Below, piece by piece: positions 8,167 through 16,370 of a stretch of 64,000 nt of DNA. Source of the DNA: JBGTBD01 sp041749475 (GTDB lineage Bacteria > Pseudomonadota > Alphaproteobacteria > Rickettsiales > UBA998); the NCBI GenBank assembly GCA_041749475.1, contig JBGTBD010000034.1, positions 1 through 64,000 on the forward strand, read 5' to 3'. The notes under the pieces were generated by a model that was not told the origin of the DNA, made no database searches, and saw only the letters and a program-made list of their open reading frames with translations. The position numbers and the translations under genes are program-made. Each line of letters starts with the position of its first letter. Within the stretch, counting starts at the first letter, position 1.

Positions 8167-9171
8167 ATGTCCAAGTTCAACATCGACCCCAGCCAGACCG
8201 ATATCGTCAAACTCCTACCCTCGCTACTCGACAATCCGCAGCGCGATTTTATCATCGTGGATAAGCACGATGCTTTGCAGGCGCTGGAGTATGATCTTCC
8301 TTCGTTTGGCATTACCCAGAAACAGGAATACCTGATCGTCGGCTCAAAATTCAATGACCGCATCACGCTCGATAAATACAATGACACGGCAGATGGCGGC
8401 GCGGGCAATGACGAGATATTTGGCAATAATGGCAATGATGTTCTCTTCGGCAACACCGGGCATGATAGTTTATTTGGCGGTGCAGGTAACGATCTGGTGC
8501 GCGGCGGTGCGGGCAACGATCTGCTGACAGGGGATGCAGGCAATGACACAGTTCACGGCGGCGCGGGCAATGACATCGTTGTCTTCGAAGGCGGCGGAAC
8601 CGACGTCGCTTATATGGGTGACGGCAATGATTATGCTTCGGTAAGCACTTATAATAAATACGCGAAAATATTCCTTGGCGACGGTGCGGACGGTGCGTTC
8701 GTGTCCGCAGCCCACAGCAGCGTATTCGGTGATGGCGGCAATGATTCTATTTTCGTTGCCAATCAAAGTATCGTTGCCAACGGCGGTGCAGGGAATGACC
8801 TCCTGGAAGCCGGTAGGGCTTTTGTCAATAACGACTATCTGGGAAATGACATTACCATGAGCGATCTCTCCACACGGCTTACGGGCGGCGCCGGAGCGGA
8901 TACGTTCACTTTTAATTTCAATACATCGGCAACTATCACAGACTTCACCCGTGGTCAGGACAAAATCGATTTCAGCAATCTGGCGGATCTCTACGGGAAG
9001 ATAACCTTTAAAGACATCACCTCCGTGACTGTTGATACGGGTGAACTTATTCACCTGAATATTAGCATGGATCTCGAAGGGGAGGATTTGACGGGTCCCA
9101 GTATCCTGCTGGAGAACTTCAAAGGCACCCTCACCGCCAGTGACTTCGACTTCACCGGATATTTTGGCTGA
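8167..9171 (+). CDS. RTX-type calcium-binding repeat protein
   Basis: The 334-residue protein has a run of nonapeptide repeats of the GGxGxDxxx type between about residues 78 and 145 (GGAGNDEIFGNNGND, GGAGNDLVRGGAGND), further degenerate units to about 250, and a C-terminal ADTFTFNF...ITDFTRGQDKIDFS block typical of RTX/serralysin-like C-termini. Such proteins bind calcium outside the cell and are usually exported without a cleaved signal by type I secretion. None is predicted at this N-terminus, fitting that. A good RBS (CAGGAG) precedes the ATG and a terminator follows at 9199. No type I transporter is nearby; the gene lies between gspE and gspF. Confidence 0.88.
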   Translation: MSKFNIDPSQTDIVKLLPSLLDNPQRDFIIVDKHDALQALEYDLPSFGITQKQEYLIVGSKFNDRITLDKYNDTADGGAGNDEIFGNNGNDVLFGNTGHDSLFGGAGNDLVRGGAGNDLLTGDAGNDTVHGGAGNDIVVFEGGGTDVAYMGDGNDYASVSTYNKYAKIFLGDGADGAFVSAAHSSVFGDGGNDSIFVANQSIVANGGAGNDLLEAGRAFVNNDYLGNDITMSDLSTRLTGGAGADTFTFNFNTSATITDFTRGQDKIDFSNLADLYGKITFKDITSVTVDTGELIHLNISMDLEGEDLTGPSILLENFKGTLTASDFDFTGYFG

Positions 9172-9198
9172 TATAATACCACTACCAACCACCTTGCG

Positions 9199-9230
9199 AG
9201 GGCCGCCAGCCTATGTTGGCGGCCCTTTGT
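9199..9230 (+). terminator. Rho-independent terminator after the RTX gene
   Basis: A perfect 10-bp stem (AGGGCCGCCA 9199-9208 with TGGCGGCCCT 9217-9226) closes an 8-nt loop and is followed by a T-rich tract. It would end RTX transcription and separate it from gspF. Confidence 0.85.
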
Positions 9231-9259
9231 CCTTTAGAACAAAATTAAGACTTATCCGC

Positions 9260-9275
9260 TATACCTTATAGCATG
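9260..9275 (+). promoter_or_regulatory. Candidate leaderless -10 element for gspF
   Basis: TATACC at 9260-9265 precedes the ATG at 9273 by seven bases, with no Shine-Dalgarno sequence between. The -35 region is weak. Confidence 0.35.
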
Positions 9276-10475
9276 TACAGTTTCAATTATACCGCGCTGA
9301 ATGACAAAGGCCGCCGCATCCGCGGTGAAATCATGGCCGATAACGAGCTCGACCTTGAGACGCGCCTCAAGGAAGTGGGTCTCGATCTCGTCAATTTCCG
9401 CGAAGTGAAAGAGAAGAAGGCAAGTTTTCTTTCTAAAGTAAAACTGAAAGACCTCGTCGTATTCTGCTTGCATATGGAGCAGCTGGATCGCGCCGGTGTG
9501 CCGATTCACGATGCATTGGCCGATGCGCGTGACGCATCCGAAAACCCGAAATTAAAAGACGTGCTCACCAGCGTGCTTGAAGCGGTACGGACGGGGACGT
9601 TGTTTTCTGAATCCCTCGCCCAGCACCCGCTAGTGTTCGACAACGTCTTCGTCGGCCTCGTCGCCGCAGGTGAAAAAACCGGGAATCTCAGTGAATCCTT
9701 CCAGAACCTGTCGGATCATTTGAAGTGGACGAACGATCTGCGGCGGAAAATCCGCAAGGCCATGACCTACCCTATCGTGCTGTTCGTCGTCCTCAGCGGC
9801 GTGATCTCGCTGCTGATGCTCTATGTCGTTCCGCAACTTATCAAGTTCATCACCGCGCAGGGATTTGACATCCCCATGCATACTCGCGCCTTGATCGCCA
9901 CCTCGGAATTCTTCCAAGACTACTGGTATATCGTCCTCGGTATATTTCCATTGGCGTTCATGATGATTAAGATCGGCTACCGCGTCTCTGAGAATTTCGC
10001 CTATTCGTTCGACAAATTCATCCTTCGCATCCCCGCCATCGGGAAAACCACGCACAAGATCGACCTCGCACGGTTCATCCACTTTTTCTCCATCATGTTC
10101 AACAGCGGTATCGACATCCTCGACTCCCTGCTCGCCGGGCGGGATGTGGTGCGTAACCGCGTCTTGAAAGAATCCATCGAGATGGTGCATCGTTCGGTAA
10201 CGGAGGGTAACCACCTGACCGATTCCATCCGCCTCTCCAGCCAGTTCCCGAACCTCGTCATCCGTATGTTCAAGGTCGGCGAGGACAGCGGTAACCTGAG
10301 CGATTCGCTGGAGAACATCAACTTCTTCTACCACCGCGAGGTGAATGACGCGGTAGATGGCATGGTGGCACTCATCCAACCCGCCATGACGGTAGTGATG
10401 GGTTCCATTCTCTTCTGGGTCATCGCCTCCGTCTTCGGCCCTCTATACGATTCCTTCAGCAAAATGGACTTCTAA
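9273..10475 (+). CDS. gspF: GspF/PilC-type inner membrane platform protein
   Basis: The 400-residue polytopic protein is the inner membrane platform that contacts GspE and guides pilin or pseudopilin assembly. The N-terminus (YSFNYTALNDKGRRIRGEI) is the classical GspF start, followed by two T2SSF repeats: FCLHMEQLDRAGVPI..., and FIHFFSIMFNSGIDILDSL. Three membrane segments are visible near residues 165-190, 215-235 and 370-392. Length is typical (about 400). It lies 100 bp after the RTX terminator and heads its own transcription unit. Confidence 0.93.
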   Translation: MYSFNYTALNDKGRRIRGEIMADNELDLETRLKEVGLDLVNFREVKEKKASFLSKVKLKDLVVFCLHMEQLDRAGVPIHDALADARDASENPKLKDVLTSVLEAVRTGTLFSESLAQHPLVFDNVFVGLVAAGEKTGNLSESFQNLSDHLKWTNDLRRKIRKAMTYPIVLFVVLSGVISLLMLYVVPQLIKFITAQGFDIPMHTRALIATSEFFQDYWYIVLGIFPLAFMMIKIGYRVSENFAYSFDKFILRIPAIGKTTHKIDLARFIHFFSIMFNSGIDILDSLLAGRDVVRNRVLKESIEMVHRSVTEGNHLTDSIRLSSQFPNLVIRMFKVGEDSGNLSDSLENINFFYHREVNDAVDGMVALIQPAMTVVMGSILFWVIASVFGPLYDSFSKMDF

Positions 10476-10507
10476 CACCTTTTGCAAAACCAAAGATTAC
10501 CCTATCT

Positions 10508-10640
10508 CGTCATTCCAGCGAAGGCTGGAATCCAGTCCAGAGTGCCGTGGGCGCGACACAATAGATTTCTTGAACCGCACATACTACACTGCTGGATTCC
10601 AGCTTTGACAAGGGTCGCCCTTCGGGTCGCTGGAATGACA
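10508..10640. repeat. Intergenic palindromic repeat, 'CGTCATTCC...GGAATCCAG' family
   Basis: The left arm CGTCATTCCAGCGAAGGCTGGAATCCAG-like hairpin (10508-10535) is matched by an inverted right arm beginning CTGGATTCCAG near 10591 and ending GGAATGAC at 10638. The right arm carries an extra short hairpin (GGGTCGCCCTTCGGGTC). It fills most of the 310-bp gap between gspF and the gspL-like gene; no gene is seen in the rest, apart from a TATAGT at about 10750 that could serve the downstream operon. Confidence 0.75.
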
Positions 10641-10785
10641 ACGGATGATATGTTGAGAAACTTTTTCCACTCCCCGACACACTCCCAAATATTGCTGCGA
10701 AGCCCATAAATTCTTACTAGATATAGTAGATTTTTGTGTTTTAGCATAATATAGTGAGCCGGAATGGGAGCCTGATGCGAACGTA

Positions 10786-12618
10786 ATGGACGTGAAGCAG
10801 TTGTTTTCGGCCTCCGCCAACCGGTTCGTCTACATGCTGGGCGATGAAGGGGCGGTTTTGGTCTATCTGGAAAAAGACGTGGTTATCCGCCGTCTATTCG
10901 CCCCCACACCCGCTCCCGAACATACCAACACCTTCGTCGAACTCTTAAAGGCCCATCCGAAGACTCCCATTTACGTCCTCGTCGATATGATCGACCAGTC
11001 CTACGTACGACATACGCTGCCGCCGGTGACGCCGCTCGGCGTCAACAAGCTTGTCCAGCGCCGTCTGGAACGTGATTTTTCGAAGGATGACATTAAGGGC
11101 GCGATCTCGCTGGGGCGCGAGAAAGAAGGCCGCAAGGATTGGAATTTCCTCCTCATCGCCCTCGCCAACACCCCCGTTCTCCAGAACTGGCTGAATCTCG
11201 TTCTTGAGCTTCCCAATTTCTTCTCCGGTATCTATCTCGTCCCCGTGGAGACCGAGATCATCTTAAAGATTGTGGATGATGCGATATCGGGAAGAAACGG
11301 CAGCGGAAAGAAGCAAAAGAAAACCAAGGCAACGGAAAAGAAAGGCCCACGCCTCAGCCGAAAACAAAAAAAAGAACAGGAGGCGGAAGAAGACGTCGCC
11401 GCCCAGATAGAAGCCTTCAAGAACGAGCGCGGCGTATCCAGTGAACATGAAGCCGGAACGGAATCGGAATGGAAGATATTCGTCACCCACAATAAGGTCG
11501 GCGGGTTCCGTCAGGTCGTGTTGCGCGGCGGCAGACTGGTCTTTACCCGCTTGGCCCAGACGATGGATAACACCAATCCAGAAGTCCTCGCCGGCAGTGT
11601 CGAACAGGAAATCCAGAACACGGTCGAATATTTAAAACGTTTGGGGTATGCCCCGCGCATGGGACTGGACATCTACATCGTCTGCAGTCAAGAAGTGAAG
11701 GACGCCATCAGCACCGAACGCCTCGGCGCAACGCAGACGCACCTATTTTCTCCATTCGAACTGGGTGAACTACTGGGACTGAAACAAGCCGTTCTCTCGG
11801 GCGACCGCTTTGGCGACATCGTCATCGCAACCATTTTCGGAACCTCCCGAAAAAAACGCCTGCAACTGAACATCCCCTACACCCAGAACATCCAGAAACT
11901 GGAAGGGATCCGTAAATTCAGCAAACTGGCAGCCGTTGTGTTTGCTCTGGGATTGATTGCCATGTCCGTTCTCAGCTTTTTCGATTATCAGGGGCTGCAG
12001 GGCGATATAGATATGAAGCAGAGGGAAAAAATCACGCAAGCCGCCGCCCTCACCAAAATACAGGAGGAATCTAAAAAACTTCCTGCGGACGTCGATCAGG
12101 TAACCGATCTCATCAGCATGGTGGATAGTTTCTCCAAAACGACGCAGACACCCATCCAGTTTATCACTGATCTGAGGCCCAATCTTGTCGAAGGCGTCGT
12201 CGTCAGATCCCTCAACTGGGTTCGTAAGGAAGAGAAGCCCGCCCCCGTGTTCAACCCTGCCACCGGCGCGCAGGAGGAAGGTCCGCCCGTAGAAAAATTC
12301 GAGATCGCCCTCGAGTGTGAATTCCTCTACACCGATGACACTTGGGATGGGTTTATCGACCGCTCGCTACGCTTCGTCGAGCATCTGAAGAAGGCGTATC
12401 CGGAATACACGATTATATCCGAGAACATGCCGGGGGATAATCCCGAAGCATCCAGCGCGCAGATGAACTTCGATGACATCAAAAAAATCAATAACCGCCC
12501 CGCCAGGGGAGACGCCTACGTCATCACCATTGGCATGAGCGGGCCGAACGTTTCGGCTCCCGCCGTCGATGCCAACGGCAATCCTATTCCTCCAACCCCG
12601 TCACCTCAGGCTCCCTGA
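10786..12618 (+). CDS. GspL-like (fused PilM/PilN-like) assembly platform protein
   Basis: Encodes 610 residues. The topology matches GspL: a large cytoplasmic N-terminal domain (about 1-380), one membrane segment near 384-405 (FSKLAAVVFALGLIAM), then a periplasmic part starting with a coiled coil. The N-terminal domain has a PilM-like alternation of strands but no clear actin-fold nucleotide motifs that I can verify, and it contains a Lys/Glu-rich insert at about 172-215. In type II secretion GspL links the GspE ATPase to the periplasmic scaffold. Assignment rests on topology and on the next two genes having GspM/PilO and GspC/PilP character. The stop overlaps the next start. Confidence 0.6.
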   Translation: MDVKQLFSASANRFVYMLGDEGAVLVYLEKDVVIRRLFAPTPAPEHTNTFVELLKAHPKTPIYVLVDMIDQSYVRHTLPPVTPLGVNKLVQRRLERDFSKDDIKGAISLGREKEGRKDWNFLLIALANTPVLQNWLNLVLELPNFFSGIYLVPVETEIILKIVDDAISGRNGSGKKQKKTKATEKKGPRLSRKQKKEQEAEEDVAAQIEAFKNERGVSSEHEAGTESEWKIFVTHNKVGGFRQVVLRGGRLVFTRLAQTMDNTNPEVLAGSVEQEIQNTVEYLKRLGYAPRMGLDIYIVCSQEVKDAISTERLGATQTHLFSPFELGELLGLKQAVLSGDRFGDIVIATIFGTSRKKRLQLNIPYTQNIQKLEGIRKFSKLAAVVFALGLIAMSVLSFFDYQGLQGDIDMKQREKITQAAALTKIQEESKKLPADVDQVTDLISMVDSFSKTTQTPIQFITDLRPNLVEGVVVRSLNWVRKEEKPAPVFNPATGAQEEGPPVEKFEIALECEFLYTDDTWDGFIDRSLRFVEHLKKAYPEYTIISENMPGDNPEASSAQMNFDDIKKINNRPARGDAYVITIGMSGPNVSAPAVDANGNPIPPTPSPQAP

Positions 12619-13283
12619 TGGAAAAACTGAAACAGACAAAAAAGAAAATGACTATGGAAGTGGGGGTTTGCGCCGCCGTTGTCATCGTGTTAGGCGGTCT
12701 TTTCTTCATGGCGGATTCCATGGCAACTAGCGCAAACGAGGAGCTGGCGCGTGCGCAGGGTGAAGTCGCCGGCATCGCCAGTCAGATTGCCGAGCTGGAA
12801 CGCAAATATCAGATCGTCAATTCCTCCCTCGTCGAATACCAGAATTACAATAAGAAACTAAAAGCGGGAGACTATACCATTGGCCGTGAGGTGGCGTTCA
12901 ATAAGCTAAAAACCATCAATGATCAGTATCGCATTATGCAATTGATGCTGGGTATCCCTTCCGACCCCGCGCCGCTGGGAGATCAGGAATTCAATAAGAA
13001 GACCGTCGAAGGCAAGGCGACGGATATCACTCTCACAATGGAAGCCTACAGTGACCTGCACGTATTCTCATTCCTCGACGAAATGCAGCGGGAGCTTCCC
13101 GGCTTCTTTAAGTACAATGAGTTTACGCTAACACGGGATCGTGCCATCACCATCGACCTCCTCGCCGAACTAAGCCGCGGCGAGAAGTCCAGCGTCGTCT
13201 CCAGTTCACTGAAGGGCACGTGGTACGGCATTTTCCCGAAAATATCCGAACTGACACCGCAGGGGGGGACGCCCCAGCAATGA
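12618..13283 (+). CDS. GspM/PilO-like platform protein
   Basis: The 221-residue product has a short basic cytoplasmic tail, one membrane helix (about 14-32), a coiled coil (about 35-75, ELARAQGEVAGIASQIAELE), and a compact periplasmic domain, which is the PilO/GspM plan. The ATG at 12618 shares its A with the preceding TGA (TGATG), so translation is coupled. In the family this protein pairs with GspL/PilN through ferredoxin-like domains. Sequence identity to known members could not be tested here. Confidence 0.62.
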   Translation: MEKLKQTKKKMTMEVGVCAAVVIVLGGLFFMADSMATSANEELARAQGEVAGIASQIAELERKYQIVNSSLVEYQNYNKKLKAGDYTIGREVAFNKLKTINDQYRIMQLMLGIPSDPAPLGDQEFNKKTVEGKATDITLTMEAYSDLHVFSFLDEMQRELPGFFKYNEFTLTRDRAITIDLLAELSRGEKSSVVSSSLKGTWYGIFPKISELTPQGGTPQQ

Positions 13284-14632
13284 CGCGACGTATACCCTAT
13301 GTCCTGATGGTGCTGCTCGGCGCGTTCGCCGCCGGATTCCCTGTACACGCATCGGCCCAGCAACCATCGTCCCCGGTCGCACTGACTCCGCTTACACCTG
13401 TTGGCAATGACGGCGAAGCCATGCCTGTATCCCAACCTGAGCAGGCGCCTGTGGAACTGACGCCCGCCCCACCTCCATCCGAACTCCCTGCCGATACGTC
13501 GGATGTTCCTCCTGCCTCTCTTCCGCCTCTGAATATACAAGCGCCTGCCAATGCTTCTCCGGCTGAAGCTCCCCTCTCCCCGCAGATACCCGGTGAAAGC
13601 ACCCCCCCGGCGGATGCGTCCGCCACGCCCGCTCCTGCAACTGTTCCTGAAACCGAACCTGCACCCGCGAAGGTGGAAGAACCGGTACAGCCCGTCACCG
13701 AGGAGGATAAGAAGAAAGCTTCCATGCTCGGATACCAGCCGTCCTATGGCACATGGCCCTTCTCCATCATGTTCCGTGAAAAGGAAGTATCGGACATCAA
13801 GAAAGTGCTCGATTATTACGAGATACAGAAATATCAGGCCGCCAAAACTGCCGATCCCAAACAACAGGAGAACATTGAGCAGGTAGAGGATATTCTGAAG
13901 AATGCGCCTACTAACGCACCTGTCATCTACCCTGTATTTCAGTTGCGCTCACTGGTCTATCAGTCACCGAAGGAATGGAGCATCGTCGTCAACAACACGC
14001 GCTTCAACAGCCGTGACCCTCTCGACAAAAATGCGGGTAACGACCTGAAGATACTCTCCTTGAATAAAGAGATCGTCTATTTCTCATGGATTCCAGCAGA
14101 CCCTAAATTCTACGCCGACATGATCCAGAAGAAAATCCTTCGCGATCAGAACATCCCTTCTTCCACCGCAGGCACGGCGGCGCCCGGCCAGCCAGCCGCA
14201 CCCATGCCGCTCGTAGCCGTCTCCTACGCGAACCGTATCGCGACCAATGCTCCCCGGCCACTTGTGGACGATGCGCTGCGCGGCGTGACCTTCCGCCTCC
14301 GCCCCAACCAGACCATCAACATGGAGACGCTGGAGATATTCGAAGGCCGTCCGCCCAACCTTGTCATCCCCGGCGATCCCAAGAAGGATGAGTTACAAAC
14401 AATCGCTCCCGCTGCCGTCCTGCCCGCCGAACTACAGGGCCAGATCCAAACCGGTGCACCGCCTCCGGCCGAAGGACAGGTCTCGCCCCCCGCCGACGCG
14501 ACGGCCACCGAGCCCATGCCCGGCTCCACCAGTGAATCCATCACCAAGGAAGACACCTCCGGCCTTCTCAATGGCAAGTCCAGCCCCAAATCGCTTATCG
14601 AGAAGGCGTTGGAGCTGGAAGGTAAACAGTAA
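13280..14632 (+). CDS. Proline-rich exported protein with PilP/GspC-like domain
   Basis: Encodes 450 residues from the ATG at 13280, which overlaps the previous stop (ATGA). An N-terminal hydrophobic segment (PYVLMVLLGAFAAGFPVHASA) is a signal peptide or anchor. Residues about 27-150 are a Pro/Ala/Glu linker of the kind that spans periplasm. The core (about 215-295) reads FQLRSLVYQSPKEWSIVV, NTRFNS and LSLNKEIVYFSWIP, resembling the small beta-domain of PilP or the GspC HR domain, which bind the secretin. A second Pro-rich tail follows. I infer a link between inner membrane platform and an outer membrane secretin, which is not in this window. Confidence 0.55.
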   Translation: MTRRIPYVLMVLLGAFAAGFPVHASAQQPSSPVALTPLTPVGNDGEAMPVSQPEQAPVELTPAPPPSELPADTSDVPPASLPPLNIQAPANASPAEAPLSPQIPGESTPPADASATPAPATVPETEPAPAKVEEPVQPVTEEDKKKASMLGYQPSYGTWPFSIMFREKEVSDIKKVLDYYEIQKYQAAKTADPKQQENIEQVEDILKNAPTNAPVIYPVFQLRSLVYQSPKEWSIVVNNTRFNSRDPLDKNAGNDLKILSLNKEIVYFSWIPADPKFYADMIQKKILRDQNIPSSTAGTAAPGQPAAPMPLVAVSYANRIATNAPRPLVDDALRGVTFRLRPNQTINMETLEIFEGRPPNLVIPGDPKKDELQTIAPAAVLPAELQGQIQTGAPPPAEGQVSPPADATATEPMPGSTSESITKEDTSGLLNGKSSPKSLIEKALELEGKQ

Positions 14633-14835
14633 TGTATACCCTGTTGGTGTATGCCGTCGTCTGGTGGCTAGCTTGGTTCATAGTGTTGCCCATTGGTATC
14701 CGCCCTAATACGGACCCGGCGCGGGAAGAATACCACGCTGCTCCCCGCAACCCGAATCTCCGGAAAAAAGCGCTCTGGGCGACGCTACTTTCCGCCATAC
14801 TTACCGCCGCGATTATGCTACTATGGAACCCATGA
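14632..14835 (+). CDS. DUF1467 family small membrane protein
   Basis: The 67-residue protein has two membrane segments (about 3-22 and 46-64) and the family-like start VVWWLAWFIVLPIGIRP followed by a polar loop with RKKALWATLLSA. DUF1467 proteins are common in alphaproteobacteria, function unknown. The ATG overlaps the previous TAA (TAATG) and the gene's TGA overlaps the next ATG, so it is embedded in the coupled operon. Confidence 0.8.
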   Translation: MYTLLVYAVVWWLAWFIVLPIGIRPNTDPAREEYHAAPRNPNLRKKALWATLLSAILTAAIMLLWNP

Positions 14836-15227
14836 TACGTTCTCTTTTGATGTTCGCACTCTGCCTCGCGCCTGTGGTGGCATCCGCCTCCAGCCCATTA
14901 CTCATGGGCAAGCGCCAGCCTTGCGGCGTCGGCGCAAACTATCAGGAACCCGCAGGCGTCGCCGTTGAAGACGGTCTTGCTGCCGACGGTCACCCCGTCG
15001 CCCCGGCGGATATCGACGGCGGCAACGCCGACCCGTCTTACAATATCTATCTCGGACTTCCCTTATCCGAATATACCACCAGCGGTCGCGGCGCGGACCT
15101 CTCCCAAAGCCTTATCGATGTCGGCTCCATCAAGGTCGAAGGCAAGGACGCTGAGGTGAACATACTCGGTCAACACCACGATTCCACCCAGCCCCCACTT
15201 GACGCAAACGGCTGCCCCCCACAATAA
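14832..15227 (+). CDS. Exported hypothetical protein, last gene of the secretion-like operon
   Basis: Encodes 131 residues from the ATG at 14832 (ATGA overlap with the DUF1467 stop); an in-frame ATG at 14823 adds three residues. Residues 1-20 (IRSLLMFALCLAPVVASA) are a signal peptide. The mature chain has two Cys, one near each end, and Gly/Asp-rich loops. No family recognised. Coupling to the operon suggests a periplasmic accessory of the assembly platform, by inference only. Confidence 0.6.
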   Translation: MIRSLLMFALCLAPVVASASSPLLMGKRQPCGVGANYQEPAGVAVEDGLAADGHPVAPADIDGGNADPSYNIYLGLPLSEYTTSGRGADLSQSLIDVGSIKVEGKDAEVNILGQHHDSTQPPLDANGCPPQ

Positions 15228-15271
15228 TTTTCTTGGTTTTCTTCTCGTTTTCCCTCGCTCAGTTTTGGGGT

Positions 15272-15399
15272 GCGCTAACCCGCTGCCGTGAGGAAACTGC
15301 AAGTAACGCCAGCGCGCAGGCCCGGAGCGTAGCAGCTCTACGTGAGGACTGAGCGCTGCCGAGACGCAGTCAGATTCCCACGGCAGATAGGGTTAGCGC
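15272..15399. ncRNA. Long structured hairpin: candidate ncRNA or palindromic repeat
   Basis: A rod-like fold can be drawn: GCGCTAACCC (15272-15281) with GGGTTAGCGC (15390-15399); CTGCCGTG (15283-15290) with CACGGCAG (15379-15386); GGAA with TTCC; ACTGC (15296-15300) with GCAGT (15366-15370); CAGCGC with GCGCTG; and an apical CGTAG-CAGCT-CTACG. Nested stems with internal bulges over 128 nt recall 6S RNA, but I could not confirm 6S consensus positions, and such rods also occur as mobile palindromic repeats. The strand is undetermined because the fold is symmetric. Confidence 0.4.
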
Positions 15400-15409
15400 C
15401 CGCAAAATG

Positions 15410-15444
15410 GAACGCCCCGCTGTCGATGGGACAACGGGGCGTTC
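15410..15444 (-). terminator. Hairpin terminator downstream of the minus-strand DUF465 gene
   Basis: The stem GAACGCCCCG (15410-15419) pairs with CGGGGCGTTC (15435-15444). On the minus strand it is followed by CATTTT. It lies 22 bp after the DUF465 stop. Confidence 0.6.
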
Positions 15445-15465
15445 ACTGGGGACGTGTAATCGGGA

Positions 15466-15651
15466 TCAGGAGGCTGCGTGCATTTCCTGGTGGATGCACT
15501 GCGTAAGCTCTTCCTTGAGCATGAGCTTTTGTTTTTTCAGCTGGCTGATATGCATGAAATCAGGCTGCGGGCGGTTGGATTCGTGGGAGATCATCTTTTC
15601 GAGTAAAGCGTGTTTTTCCTGTAGGGTTTCGATATGAGTATGTAATGACAT
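15466..15651 (-). CDS. DUF465 (YdcH-like) small coiled-coil protein
   Basis: Encodes 61 residues from the ATG at 15651, which has AAGGAG at the right distance; a longer ORF to 15729 adds non-conserved residues. The sequence is a charged helical hairpin (HIETLQEKHALLEKMI, then HISQLKKQKLMLKEEL) with the family pattern of a loop region containing RPQPDF. Function unknown. A paralogue is divergent at 16073. Confidence 0.82.
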   Translation of the reverse strand: MSLHTHIETLQEKHALLEKMISHESNRPQPDFMHISQLKKQKLMLKEELTQCIHQEMHAAS

Positions 15652-16072
15652 AAGCAATGCTCCTTTCAGTGTGCCGATTGAATCAATAATAGTGATTATA
15701 TCCACGCATAGGATTGTGCTTTTGAGCACCTAGCCATTAAAACAAAACCTCCCTCTCTATGACAAGTCAAAAACAGGTCAAGTAAAAAGATATATTTTTG
15801 CTTCTTGACATGGTTTTCATGTGATGGTGCAGCGCGTCAGGTGATTTCAAGCAACATAAGAGGATTTGCCGTTATCCCTCAGATAGTTGGGATAAAACAC
15901 CGAAAGCGCATGAAAAAAATGTCCTAAGCCGCTAAAAACGCTAGGAATACGCGCTGTTTTTTGGTATACTCCCTCTTTGTGACGGCTTAATAAATGGCGG
16001 ATATCCGCCATTTTTTGCCACTTGGAGAACCAATCGCTCGTAGAGCATACAACTTGTTGGACAGTAGAAAAC
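15652..16072. other. 421-bp gap between two divergent DUF465 genes
   Basis: No convincing gene is present; a 75-codon minus ORF at 15847-16074 has no RBS and overlaps the promoter region. At 15993-16012 there is a perfect 20-bp palindrome, AATGGCGGATATCCGCCATT, followed by a T-run on the plus strand. A TATACT at 15965-15970 lies just upstream. The palindrome may be an operator, an attenuator for the 16073 gene, or the terminator of a very short RNA. Confidence 0.4.
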
Positions 16073-16267
16073 ATGACGGAAGATAAAGCACTATCCTTAA
16101 GAAAGCGTTTAGACTCGCTGCGTTCCCAACACCGTTCCCTGGACGAAGAGATTCAGGCGTCCGGATACGATGAGTTTACCCTCGTCCGCAAAAAACGCGA
16201 AAAGCTGACTCTGCGTGATCAGATCATGCAGATCGAAAGCATCGTCTACCCCGACATCATCGCGTAA
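16073..16267 (+). CDS. DUF465 (YdcH-like) small coiled-coil protein
   Basis: Encodes 64 residues from the ATG at 16073; an in-frame start at 16022 is possible but non-homologous. The helical hairpin LRKRLDSLRSQHRSLDEEI and VRKKREKLTLRDQIMQIE fits DUF465. A rho-independent terminator follows directly. It is paralogous to the gene at 15466. Confidence 0.8.
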   Translation: MTEDKALSLRKRLDSLRSQHRSLDEEIQASGYDEFTLVRKKREKLTLRDQIMQIESIVYPDIIA

Positions 16268-16289
16268 GCGACACTACACATCAGAACGC

Positions 16290-16316
16290 AAAAGGGGGGA
16301 TTTTATCCCCCTTTTT
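16290..16316 (+). terminator. Rho-independent terminator
   Basis: AAAAGGGGGGA and TCCCCCTTTTT form a strong stem over a short TTTTA loop, 25 bp after the DUF465 stop at 16267. Confidence 0.85.
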
Positions 16317-16370
16317 CATGATACTGACACAATCCCCTGCTAGATTTTTAGAAATCAAAGGGGAATGGCC

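Noticed and set aside
8390..8580. Short tandem repetition in the first RTX gene
   Set aside because: Same explanation: RTX coding repeats.
15847..16074. 75-codon minus ORF between the DUF465 genes
   Set aside because: No RBS, covers the palindrome and promoter-like sequence, and shows no coding character.
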